Source: Clostridiales bacterium UBA4653
Lineage (GTDB): Bacteria; Bacillota; Clostridia; Oscillospirales; CAG-272
Direction: 5' to 3'
Length of the DNA stretch: 9,595 nucleotides
Assembly: GCA_002405565.1 (NCBI GenBank)
Contig: DHMB01000068.1
Location: forward strand, 1-9,595
Positions within the stretch are counted from its first letter, which is position 1. Each line of letters starts with the position of its first letter. Shown in pieces: positions 1 through 5,872 of the stretch. The notes beneath the pieces were generated by a model. The model saw only the letters and a program-made list of their open reading frames with translations. It was not told where the DNA came from and searched no databases. The position numbers were made by a program, and so were the translations under genes.

Positions 1-522
1 GCCCTTGCTGCGGTAGTCAAGGGTCGCAAGCTCTTTTTCGGAGGGATAATACGTCTTTATAGCGACGTTTTCCGCAGAGATTCTGTTTGCCTCGTCCTCA
101 ACCTCTTTCATCTGCTCTGGCGTTATAACGCCGTCAAAATCAAAGGTCATTTCCTTTGAGCCGAGATGAAAGCCGACGTTTGAAAAGCCGAAGCGCCTGT
201 GCATTATGGCGGAGACGATGTGCTCGCCCGTGTGATTCTGCATTCTGCGATAGCGCGGGGCGAAATCGAGCGAGGCGCGATAGCTTTTGCCCGCCTCAAG
301 GGGCGAATGAGAAATATGGACTATCCGCTCTCCGTCATACCGTGTGTCGGTTATGACGGCGTCTCCGATTGTGCCCGCGTCGCCGCACTGACCGCCGCTT
401 TCGGGGAAAAATGCGGTTCTGTCCGTCTCAATCAGATATTCTCCGCCCGAAAGCTCGCAGCGGAGGACGGTACATTCAAAATCCTTTATTTTGCTTGATA
501 TATCATATAATTTTTCTGTCAT
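1..522 (-). CDS. Alanyl-tRNA editing protein, AlaX type (partial, C-terminal part outside window)
   Basis: This free-standing editing protein is related to the editing domain of alanyl-tRNA synthetase. Family members hydrolyse Ser or Gly wrongly attached to tRNA-Ala in the cytoplasm. Reading the minus strand from the ATG at 522 gives 174 codons open to the window edge. The diagnostic motifs are visible: FFPESGGQ at residues 38-45, and the metal-binding HxxxH (HTGEH) at 97-101 followed by IVSAI. The distal Cys/His metal ligands and any C-terminal domain lie beyond position 1. The start is preceded by AAAGGA with 7-8 nt spacing and by a good promoter at 555-583. Family members of this longer type usually run to nearly 400 residues, so a bit under half is seen. 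The family is secure; the exact subtype is not. Confidence 0.9.
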   Translation of the reverse strand, partial: MTEKLYDISSKIKDFECTVLRCELSGGEYLIETDRTAFFPESGGQCGDAGTIGDAVITDTRYDGERIVHISHSPLEAGKSYRASLDFAPRYRRMQNHTGEHIVSAIMHRRFGFSNVGFHLGSKEMTFDFDGVITPEQMKEVEDEANRISAENVAIKTYYPSEKELATLDYRSKG

Positions 523-554
523 GGCAAGTCCTTTTCCGATTTTCAGATGACATT

Positions 555-583
555 ATTGTATCACATAATATGAAATATCGCAA
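555..583 (-). promoter_or_regulatory. SigA-type promoter of the alanyl-tRNA editing gene
   Basis: On the minus strand TTGCGA (583-578) and TACAAT (560-555) are separated by 17 bp. A TG one base before the -10 box makes it an extended -10. Transcription should start near 548, giving a leader of about 26 nt. It lies back to back with the promoter of the esterase gene. Confidence 0.75.
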
Positions 584-604
584 GAGGGAAATGGCGCGGG
601 CGTG

Positions 605-633
605 TTGACAAAATCCTCTGCCTAATGTAAAAT
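605..633 (+). promoter_or_regulatory. SigA-type promoter of the SGNH esterase gene
   Basis: TTGACA at 605-610 and TAAAAT at 628-633 are separated by 17 bp, close to consensus. The predicted start near 640 leaves only about 6 nt before the ATG at 646. This argues that translation begins at a later ATG, 661 or 667, behind the AGAGAGGG site. Confidence 0.8.
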
Positions 634-660
634 ATAAGCGAAAAAATGCAAGAGAGGGCG

Positions 661-1731
661 ATGATTATGCCTGCCGAAAACGAAATATCGAAAATTGATA
701 AAAACTTTGCCGAGGTGAAAGCCGAGGGCGGACTTGTGTTCCGTGACGCGCGGAGCGCACCGTTCGCGGTCTACGGGCTCTTATGGGAAGAAGAAAACGG
801 GTTTACCCGCGTACCGTCCGACGTTGCCGGAAAGGTCAGCGAGGGGGTCGCCGTTCTTGCGAGAAATTCCGCCGGCGGCAGGGTACGGTTTATGACGGAT
901 TCCCCCGCCATTGCTGTACGCTGTCATATGCCGCAGAGCTGGCGCATGGCTCATATGACCGACGCGGGCACGGCGGGCTTCGATCTTTACGAATACAAGG
1001 GCGGCAGACAGTATTTCGTCGGCTCGCTCATTCCGACAAGGGTGAGGGAAGAGGACTTTACCCTGACGATAAACCTTCCGGAAAGTCGTCCGCGCGATCT
1101 TGTGCTGAATATGCCGCTTTTTTCAACCGTCACGTCGCTTGAAATCGGCATAAAAGAGGGAAGTGCGCTCTCCGCGGGGAGCGGGTATCGCCGCGGCACG
1201 CCCATCGTTTTTTACGGTTCGTCCATAACGCACGGCGCGTGCGCTTCAAGACCCGGGCTTTGCTATGAGGCAATCATCTCCCGCCGCTTTGACGCGGATT
1301 TCATAAATCTCGGTTTTTCCGGCGGCGCAAAGGGCGAGGACGAAATAATGAATTATATTGCGGGACTCCCGATGTCCGTTTTCGTCTATGACTACGATTA
1401 CAACGCTCCGTCCGTCGCTCATCTTGAGGAAACACATTTCAAGGGCTATGAGACCGTCCGTCGCTCGCACCCGACAGTGCCGATAATAATGGCGTCCGCG
1501 CCGAATTTTTCAAACCCCTCGCGTGACGGAAAAGCCCGCAGGGACGTAATATCCGCAAGCTATGAAAAAGCCCGCGCACTGGGCGACGAAAACGTGTATT
1601 TTGTCGACGGAGAAAAGACCTTTGCGACCTTCTTTGACGACGGCAGAACCGTTGACGGCACGCACCCGAATGACGTCGGCTTTGAAATAATGGCGAAAGC
1701 CTTCGGAGATATAATCGAAAAACTGATTTGA
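661..1731 (+). CDS. SGNH/GDSL-family esterase with N-terminal GxDLY domain
   Basis: A probable cytoplasmic acylhydrolase of 356 residues; no signal peptide is visible. The N-terminal part (about residues 25-170) carries the GFDLY signature at 106-110, typical of the beta-sandwich GxDLY domain that precedes this esterase type. The catalytic SGNH domain starts near 181: GSSIT (186-190) holds the nucleophile Ser188, GFSGG (218-222) supplies the oxyanion Gly, YDYDYN (243-248) is the probable Asn block, and DGTHPND (332-338) supplies the Asp-His pair. Family members deacylate carbohydrates or other small esters; the substrate here cannot be read. ATG 661 was chosen because AGAGAGGG sits just upstream; ATG 667 is also possible, and ATG 646 lacks a site. 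The next gene is 74 bp downstream with no terminator between, so read-through is likely. Confidence 0.9.
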   Translation: MIMPAENEISKIDKNFAEVKAEGGLVFRDARSAPFAVYGLLWEEENGFTRVPSDVAGKVSEGVAVLARNSAGGRVRFMTDSPAIAVRCHMPQSWRMAHMTDAGTAGFDLYEYKGGRQYFVGSLIPTRVREEDFTLTINLPESRPRDLVLNMPLFSTVTSLEIGIKEGSALSAGSGYRRGTPIVFYGSSITHGACASRPGLCYEAIISRRFDADFINLGFSGGAKGEDEIMNYIAGLPMSVFVYDYDYNAPSVAHLEETHFKGYETVRRSHPTVPIIMASAPNFSNPSRDGKARRDVISASYEKARALGDENVYFVDGEKTFATFFDDGRTVDGTHPNDVGFEIMAKAFGDIIEKLI

Positions 1732-1805
1732 CAAAATCCCTCATGCGGGATGAATAGATCAATTTCATAAAGAGAAAAATAACTGAAAAGGAAAGGTGAG
1801 ATTTT

Positions 1806-2273
1806 ATGGAAAGTTTCTTTGAAAACATTAAGACAGCTGTTAAAAAAGCGGGTAGAACCGTATCGGACAAGACCCGCGAGGTGACCAAAAGCGCAAAGCT
1901 TTCGGCAGAGATAAACGGCGCAAAAGCGAATATGGAAAATGCGTTCGCTGAACTCGGCAAAAAGTATTACAGCATAAGCGGCAGCAGTCCGGATCCCGAA
2001 CTTGCGGAGCTTTGCTCGAAGATCGACGGCTTCAAGAAGGTTATTGCGGAAAAAGAGCTCGAACTGAAAAAGGTCAAGGGCGAGAGAATCTGTCACGAAT
2101 GCGGAAAAACCGTTACGGACAAAACCGCCGCGTTCTGTCCCTTCTGCGGGATGAAGATGGAAGAGAGCGCAGGCGAAGGACAGGCAAATGATCAGGCGAC
2201 GGAAACGGAAGAAACCGTCGCGCAGGACGGAGCCGGCGAATCTGCCGGAGAGGAAAGCGCGTCGAACGAATAA
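1806..2273 (+). CDS. Coiled-coil zinc-ribbon protein of unknown role
   Basis: A 155-residue acidic protein with three regions. Residues 1-50 are a Lys/Ala/Glu-rich amphipathic helix (coiled-coil-like). Residues 62-92 form a second charged helix. Residues 96-115 form a small zinc ribbon of two CxxC knuckles (Cys96, Cys99, Cys111, Cys114). The tail from 118 to the end is low-complexity, almost all Glu, Gly, Ala, Ser and Thr. The layout resembles zinc-ribbon-domain proteins common in Clostridia, none with a function I can assign. There is no signal peptide or membrane segment, so it should be cytoplasmic. GAAAGGTGAG ends 5 nt before the ATG. It may be cotranscribed with the esterase gene and ends in a strong terminator. 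Confidence 0.8.
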   Translation: MESFFENIKTAVKKAGRTVSDKTREVTKSAKLSAEINGAKANMENAFAELGKKYYSISGSSPDPELAELCSKIDGFKKVIAEKELELKKVKGERICHECGKTVTDKTAAFCPFCGMKMEESAGEGQANDQATETEETVAQDGAGESAGEESASNE

Positions 2274-2280
2274 AAAACAA

Positions 2281-2309
2281 AAACAGCCGCCTCGGGCGGC
2301 TGTTTTTTT
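2281..2309 (+). terminator. Bidirectional Rho-independent terminator
   Basis: An 11-bp perfect stem (2281-2291 with 2295-2305) has a 3-nt loop, a GC-rich core, and T7 at 2303-2309. On the minus strand the matching A-rich flank (2274-2283) supplies the U-tract. It therefore serves both the zinc-ribbon gene and the convergent Gre-family gene, whose stop codon begins 2 nt after the T-run. Confidence 0.93.
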
Positions 2310-2310
2310 G

Positions 2311-2814
2311 TCAATACGGACTTATTTCGAGCGACTCGTCATCCGAGCCTTTTTCGATTTTGCGGATCACGGCGTAATAACCGTAATCGTCGTTTACGCG
2401 GACGAATATTCTTTCGCCGAGCTTCTTTCCGAGAAGCACCTTTCCGATCGGCGATTCCTTGCTGATAAGGTTTTTCAGGGAATTCTGGCGGAGAGTTGTG
2501 ACAATCGTTATCGTCATTTCTTCGTCGTCATCTTCAAGATAGAGGGTGACCGTGTCGAAAAGACCGACGGAATCCTCTTTTGACTCCGGCTCAATGACAA
2601 CGGCGGTGTCTATCATTCTTTGCAGATAGTTTATTCTGCCCGCGTTTTTATTCATTTCGCGCCGCGCGGCGTGATATTCAAAATTTTCGCTCAGGTCTCC
2701 GAGCTCGCGCGCCTGACGGACTTCCTCGCGCAGCTTCGGCGCAAGAATGTTACGGCGATACTCAATTTCTTCCTGCATTTTCTTTATATCGACCTTGGTA
2801 AGCTCGTCGTGCAT
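2311..2814 (-). CDS. greA: GreA/GreB-family transcription elongation factor
   Basis: Gre factors enter the RNA polymerase secondary channel and stimulate cleavage of backtracked RNA. This 167-residue protein shows the two-domain layout. An N-terminal antiparallel coiled coil (about 8-75) carries the tip motif GDLSENFEY, whose Asp40 and Glu43 correspond to the catalytic acidic residues. A C-terminal FKBP-like domain contains SPIGKVLLGKKLGE (121-134). It is somewhat longer than typical GreA (about 158 residues) and starts differently (MHDELTKVDI), which suggests the divergent Clostridia paralogue rather than canonical greA. A long site, AAGGAAGGTGA, sits 6 nt before the ATG, and the gene has its own promoter, so it is a single-gene unit. 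Family assignment is firm; the symbol is tentative. Confidence 0.92.
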   Translation of the reverse strand: MHDELTKVDIKKMQEEIEYRRNILAPKLREEVRQARELGDLSENFEYHAARREMNKNAGRINYLQRMIDTAVVIEPESKEDSVGLFDTVTLYLEDDDEEMTITIVTTLRQNSLKNLISKESPIGKVLLGKKLGERIFVRVNDDYGYYAVIRKIEKGSDDESLEISPY

Positions 2815-2838
2815 AAAAAATCACCTTCCTTGCCACCT

Positions 2839-2867
2839 ATTATACGACCTGTTGACCGATTTTGCAA
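2839..2867 (-). promoter_or_regulatory. SigA-type promoter of the Gre-family gene
   Basis: On the minus strand TTGCAA (2867-2862) and a perfect TATAAT (2844-2839) are 17 bp apart, about 25 bp upstream of the ATG. Confidence 0.8.
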
Positions 2868-2910
2868 TCATCCTTTGAAAAATATTTGATTTTTATGCCG
2901 ACATTTTCCG

Positions 2911-4329
2911 TCATTTTGCGCTTGCCTGAGTTTCTTTCTTGAAATCCGCGCTTTTTTGTGACTTTTTCTTTCCCGCAGGCGCCGTAATCATGCGCGAAAG
3001 CGCAACAAGCGCCATGACGTTCGGAATGACCATCAGCTGATTGAACATATCCGTCAGCTCCCAGACAAGGTCGTTTGAAAGCACACTGCCGACGAAAATG
3101 AACGCAACGGCGATTACCGAATAGACCTTCACGGACTTTTTGCCGAAGAGATATATCATATTTATTTTGCCGAAGAAGTTCCAGCCGAGAATCGTCGTGA
3201 AGGCGAAGAAGAAAAGGCTTATCGCAACGAATATGCTTCCCGCCTTCTCGCCGAAAACGGTTCCGAAGGCGAGCTGCGCCATGTTTGTTTTGTCAATACC
3301 CTCCGCCGCGCCGTAGGAAAGCGCGCCTCCGCCGGCATAGAGCGTTGAAATGACGACGAGCGCCGTCATTGTCAGAACGACGAACGTGTCTATAAACACG
3401 CCGGCCATTGCAACGACGCCCTGCTCGTGCGGGTCTTTTACGTTTGCCATGGCGTGCGCGTGGGGAGTTGAGCCCATACCGGCTTCATTTGAGAAAAGTC
3501 CGCGCTTTGCGCCCTGACTTATCGCCGTTTTCAGCGCATAACCGACGCTCCCTCCGATTATCGCCTGCGGCATAAAGGCATATCTGAAAATCATCCCGAA
3601 CGTTTCCGGAATGTATTTTATTCTTGCGCAGATTATCACAAGCCCGCCGACGATATAAAGCAGAGCCATTATCGGAACGATTTTTTCCGTCACCGCGGCG
3701 ATACGGTTGAGCCCGCCGAGAAAAATGAAAGCGGAGATTGCGGCGATTACAAGCCCGACAGCCCATGAGGGAACGCCGAACGCCGTATCAAAGGTTGACC
3801 CGATGGAGTTTGACTGAACCATGCTGCCCATAAATCCGAGGGCGAGTATCGTTGCGACGGCGAAAAAGCCCGCAAGTATTTTGCCGAATCTGCCGCCGAA
3901 GGCTTTTTGTATGTAATAGACGGGTCCTCCGTGAACTGTTCCGTCCGCATCAACCTTTCTTGTTTTCAGAGCAAGCGTTGCCTCTGCATATATTGTCGCC
4001 ATACCGAAAAATGCGATTATCCACATCCAGAATATTGCGCCGGGACCGCCTATGAGTATCGCTCCGCACGCGCCGACGATGTTTCCCGTGCCGACCTGGG
4101 CGGCGATGGCGGTCGCAAGCGCCTGAAACGACGTAAGTCCGCCTTTTTGTTTTCCGCCTTTAAGGCTGATATTTCCGAAGACCTTTTTCATTCCCTCGCC
4201 AAAACAGCGTACCTGAACAAAACGTGTTTTGATCGTAAAGAACAGCCCGACACCGATCAGAAGAACTATGAGAATATAATCGGAAAGGTATGAATTGATT
4301 TTTGAAACGATATTAAGTACCGCGTCCAT
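2911..4329 (-). CDS. Sodium:alanine symporter family protein (AGCS)
   Basis: A 472-residue polytopic membrane transporter that couples uptake of alanine or glycine to sodium. It has about ten hydrophobic segments. Family hallmarks are visible: the FQALATAIAAQVGTGNIVG stretch (69-87), GGPGAIFWMWIIAFFG (94-109) matching the AGCS signature, and HGGPVYYI (133-140). The C-terminus is short and Lys-rich. The start was set at ATG 4329 (MDAVLNIVSK) because GGAGG lies 8 nt upstream. A longer in-frame start at 4401 would place the leader terminator hairpin inside the gene and has no such support. Expression is under the upstream glycine riboswitch, which points to glycine as a physiological substrate alongside alanine. 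Terminal hairpins are not obvious between its stop and the Gre-gene promoter. Confidence 0.95.
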   Translation of the reverse strand: MDAVLNIVSKINSYLSDYILIVLLIGVGLFFTIKTRFVQVRCFGEGMKKVFGNISLKGGKQKGGLTSFQALATAIAAQVGTGNIVGACGAILIGGPGAIFWMWIIAFFGMATIYAEATLALKTRKVDADGTVHGGPVYYIQKAFGGRFGKILAGFFAVATILALGFMGSMVQSNSIGSTFDTAFGVPSWAVGLVIAAISAFIFLGGLNRIAAVTEKIVPIMALLYIVGGLVIICARIKYIPETFGMIFRYAFMPQAIIGGSVGYALKTAISQGAKRGLFSNEAGMGSTPHAHAMANVKDPHEQGVVAMAGVFIDTFVVLTMTALVVISTLYAGGGALSYGAAEGIDKTNMAQLAFGTVFGEKAGSIFVAISLFFFAFTTILGWNFFGKINMIYLFGKKSVKVYSVIAVAFIFVGSVLSNDLVWELTDMFNQLMVIPNVMALVALSRMITAPAGKKKSQKSADFKKETQASAK

Positions 4330-4353
4330 TTTGTTTTCCTCCAAAAATAAAAT

Positions 4354-4386
4354 AAAAAAGCTACCGATAACATAATATCGGCGGCT
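4354..4386 (-). terminator. Leader terminator between glycine riboswitch and symporter gene
   Basis: On the minus strand an 11-position stem pairs 4386-4376 with 4369-4359, with one C-A mismatch and one G-T wobble. It has a 6-nt loop and then six U residues (4359-4354). It lies about 45 nt beyond the glycine aptamer and 25 nt before the start codon, where a transcription-attenuation expression platform would sit. Confidence 0.75.
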
Positions 4387-4430
4387 CCGAAGAAAAGACA
4401 TACAGACTATAAAAATATTTACTTTGTCTG

Positions 4431-4508
4431 CTCCGTTCTTTTGCCTGAGAGATTCGGCTTGCGCCTTGCACCTTCGGCACCCGCACTTTCTGCGGGATTC
4501 TCCAGAGT
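4431..4508 (-). ncRNA. Glycine riboswitch aptamer
   Basis: Read on the minus strand, the element has the conserved glycine-aptamer series. It opens with CTCTGGAGA, then a 6-bp hairpin CCCGCA/TGCGGG. The binding core follows as GTGCCGAAGGTGCAA and GGCGCAAGCC. It closes with GAATCTCTCAGGCAAAAGAAC and a GGAG that can extend P1 by pairing with the opening CTCT. Only one complete aptamer is present, so this is a singlet rather than the usual tandem. It sits in the leader of the sodium:alanine symporter gene, a well-known target class. A terminator follows, so control is probably by transcription attenuation. Whether glycine turns the gene on or off cannot be read from the sequence. Confidence 0.93.
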
Positions 4509-4557
4509 AACCTCCGCCCTCGGTCTTCTTTCAAAAATTCCGAGAGTTTCTTCGGTT
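4509..4557 (-). ncRNA. Folded 5' element upstream of the glycine aptamer (possible ghost aptamer)
   Basis: From the predicted transcript start to the first base of the aptamer, the RNA folds into an outer AACC/GGTT helix (4557-4554 with 4512-4509). An internal loop follows, then a 7-bp stem CTCTCGG/CCGAGGG (4546-4540 with 4523-4517). There is no second binding core. A stem-internal-loop-stem beside a single glycine aptamer resembles the ghost aptamers described for singlet glycine riboswitches; this identity is inferred. Confidence 0.5.
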
Positions 4558-4563
4558 GGTGAC

Positions 4564-4592
4564 ATTATAGCATATATTTTTTTGAATTTCAA
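4564..4592 (-). promoter_or_regulatory. SigA-type promoter of the riboswitch-symporter unit
   Basis: On the minus strand TTGAAA (4592-4587) and a perfect TATAAT (4569-4564) are 17 bp apart, with an extended TG before the -10 box. Predicted start is near 4557, giving a leader of about 228 nt that holds the folded element, the aptamer and the terminator. Confidence 0.82.
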
Positions 4593-4633
4593 TAGAAAAA
4601 GCGAAAATAATTCGTGGATTTGAAAATAAAAAG

Positions 4634-4660
4634 AAAAAACGGCGCATTTGCGCCGTTTTT
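4634..4660 (-). terminator. Rho-independent terminator of the DUF975 gene
   Basis: An 11-bp stem (4635-4645 with 4650-4660) has a GC-rich core and a 4-nt loop, with runs of A and T on both sides. On the minus strand the U-tract is 4639-4634. It lies 10 nt after the DUF975 stop codon and isolates that gene from the riboswitch promoter downstream. Confidence 0.9.
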
Positions 4661-4670
4661 GGGTCTATAA

Positions 4671-5294
4671 TTAAGCCTGCTCCGCCGTTTCTTCTGCGGG
4701 AGCTTCCTCGGCTACGGGGTCGCCTGCTATCGAACGATAGAACTGCGCTCTTGCGGCGAGAACATAAGGATATACGAAAAGCACGCCGATACCGAAGCAC
4801 AGAGCGCCGACTATAATCCAGCCGATAAAGCTGAGATCCTGGATGAAGAGAGTCCACTTTTTGCCGTCCATCATTTTGCGGCTTTCTTCAAGACATTTCT
4901 TCCAGTCATATTCCGGATGATCGATTCTGATATAAATCGCCATGGAATAAGAATAAGCCTTGACAATGCCGGGGATAACGAAAAGGAGCGACCAGAGACC
5001 GATGATAAGTCCCGAAACAAATTCAAGCACGAAGAGCTGCTTGAACTGCTCGAAGCTCTTGAAGCCGTCGAAAACGGTTGTGAAGTCCATTGTCTTGCCG
5101 TCACGCGACTGTTTTAAGAACATTGTGAAAAGGGCAAGGAGCAGGGGCCCCGAAGTTAAAATCACGATCGGCCCGCCGATTGCCATAAGTGCACCTGTCA
5201 TAAGTATTGCGACTATCGCATAGAGCCATTGCTCTGCAAAAATGTTGCTGCCGAGCTGTTCTCTTGCTTTGCGTTTGATTTCGCCTCTTGACAT
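4671..5294 (-). CDS. DUF975 family integral membrane protein
   Basis: A 207-residue membrane protein of a family widespread in Firmicutes with no established role. The N-terminus MSRGEIKRKAREQL is typical of the family. Hydrophobic segments lie at about 24-60 (two passes), 88-122 and 152-182. Hallmark stretches are IPGIVKAYSYSMAIYI (107-122), followed by RIDHPE, and YPYVLAARAQFYRSIA (175-190). The tail (191-207) is Ala/Glu-rich and cytoplasmic-looking. CGGAGG lies about 8 nt before the ATG, and a promoter is at 5344-5372. It is transcribed alone, with its own terminator. Function is not assigned; the neighbours give no clue. Confidence 0.88.
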   Translation of the reverse strand: MSRGEIKRKAREQLGSNIFAEQWLYAIVAILMTGALMAIGGPIVILTSGPLLLALFTMFLKQSRDGKTMDFTTVFDGFKSFEQFKQLFVLEFVSGLIIGLWSLLFVIPGIVKAYSYSMAIYIRIDHPEYDWKKCLEESRKMMDGKKWTLFIQDLSFIGWIIVGALCFGIGVLFVYPYVLAARAQFYRSIAGDPVAEEAPAEETAEQA

Positions 5295-5343
5295 AAAAAT
5301 ACCTCCGAAAAATTAGCGATGATGTTGTTCTCACCATACATAT

Positions 5344-5372
5344 AATATATCACCTCGCCGCGCCGTATGCAA
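5344..5372 (-). promoter_or_regulatory. SigA-type promoter of the DUF975 gene
   Basis: On the minus strand TTGCAT (5372-5367) and TATATT (5349-5344) are 17 bp apart, giving a leader of about 43 nt. Confidence 0.7.
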
Positions 5373-5542
5373 GAAGAATTGTAAAAAAACAGCCGCTTTT
5401 TTGAGGAAAAATGCACAATTTCAAGGTAAAATTTTCTTGTAAAATGATAATTTTGTTTTTGCCCCAAAGTCTTCAAGCCATCGGACGCGCGGGCGGGGAA
5501 TTGCTTTGGCACGAGACAACGGAAAAACGGTGGATGAAACTG
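5373..5542. other. Intergenic stretch between tRNA terminator and DUF975 promoter
   Basis: About 170 bp with no open frame that looks coding and no convincing hairpin. It starts AT-rich, with A7 near 5384 and T6 near 5397, and becomes GC-richer near 5485-5500. I see nothing assignable here. Confidence 0.5.
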
Positions 5543-5572
5543 AAAAAAGCACTTCTTGCGAAGTGCTTTTTT
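5543..5572 (-). terminator. Terminator of the tRNA-Thr/tRNA-Tyr operon
   Basis: A 13-bp stem (5543-5555 with 5560-5572) has a TTGC loop and six T residues on either strand. It directly abuts the encoded CCA end of tRNA-Tyr: the first stem base is the terminal A of CCA. Confidence 0.92.
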
Positions 5573-5656
5573 GGTGGGAGCGGGTGGATTCGGACCACCG
5601 AAGTCACTGACAACAGATTTACAGTCTGCCCCCTTTGGCCACTCGGGAACGCTCCC
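5572..5656 (-). tRNA. tRNA-Tyr (anticodon GTA)
   Basis: An 85-nt class II tRNA on the minus strand. The acceptor stem is GGGAGCG/CGCTCCC, with discriminator A and an encoded CCA. The anticodon loop CTGTAAA gives GTA, and the T-arm stem is GGTGG/CCACC. An extended variable arm sits between the anticodon and T arms, as expected for bacterial tRNA-Tyr. It follows tRNA-Thr after a 39-nt spacer. Confidence 0.96.
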
Positions 5657-5695
5657 AATTATAAAGCCCCGCACACAGAATGCACAAGGCTTTTT

Positions 5696-5770
5696 TGGAG
5701 CTGGTGATCGGAGTCGAACCAACAACCTGCTGATTACAAATCAGCTGCTCTGCCATTGAGCCACACCAGC
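5696..5770 (-). tRNA. tRNA-Thr (anticodon TGT)
   Basis: A 75-nt tRNA on the minus strand. The acceptor stem is GCTGGTG/CACCAGC, with discriminator T and an encoded CCA. The D stem is GCTC/GAGC. The anticodon stem GCTGA/TCAGC encloses loop TTTGTAA, giving TGT. The T stem GTTGG/CCGAT has two wobble pairs. It is first in the two-tRNA operon. Confidence 0.96.
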
Positions 5771-5804
5771 ATATTCGCAAACGCTTTCCGCGTCAGCGAA
5801 ATGA

Positions 5805-5833
5805 ATTATATCATAATGAAAACCGCTTGTCAA
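5805..5833 (-). promoter_or_regulatory. Consensus promoter of the tRNA operon
   Basis: On the minus strand TTGACA (5833-5828) and TATAAT (5810-5805) are 17 bp apart, both perfect, with an extended TG. This is the strongest promoter in the window, as expected for stable RNA. The predicted start near 5798 leaves about 28 nt before tRNA-Thr. Confidence 0.93.
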
Positions 5834-5872
5834 TAGATTTGCGATAAATTTTTTGTCCGAAAAGAGAAAATT

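Noticed and set aside
199..498. Plus-strand open frames opposite the alanyl-tRNA editing gene
   Set aside because: They are antisense shadows of a minus-strand gene whose motifs (FFPESGGQ, HTGEH) are unmistakable.
1736..1751. ATCCC/GGGAT hairpin after the esterase gene as a terminator
   Set aside because: The stem is only 5 bp and no T-run follows on either strand.
1728..1756. Possible promoter for the zinc-ribbon gene (TTGACA at 1728-1733)
   Set aside because: The -35 box is perfect but overlaps the esterase stop codon, and no acceptable -10 box lies 16-18 bp downstream (TGAATA or GAATAG at best).
4330..4401. Longer N-terminus for the symporter (start at 4401)
   Set aside because: It would cover the leader terminator hairpin, has no ribosome binding site, and adds residues unlike the family; ATG 4329 has GGAGG at proper spacing.
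5383..5403. A-run/T-run pair as a terminator upstream of the DUF975 promoter
   Set aside because: The GC core between the runs is not self-complementary, so no stable stem forms.
5657..5695. TTGTGC...TATAAT promoter between the two tRNAs
   Set aside because: The -10 box ends one base before tRNA-Tyr, so transcription would start inside the tRNA; the spacer is better explained as processed operon sequence.
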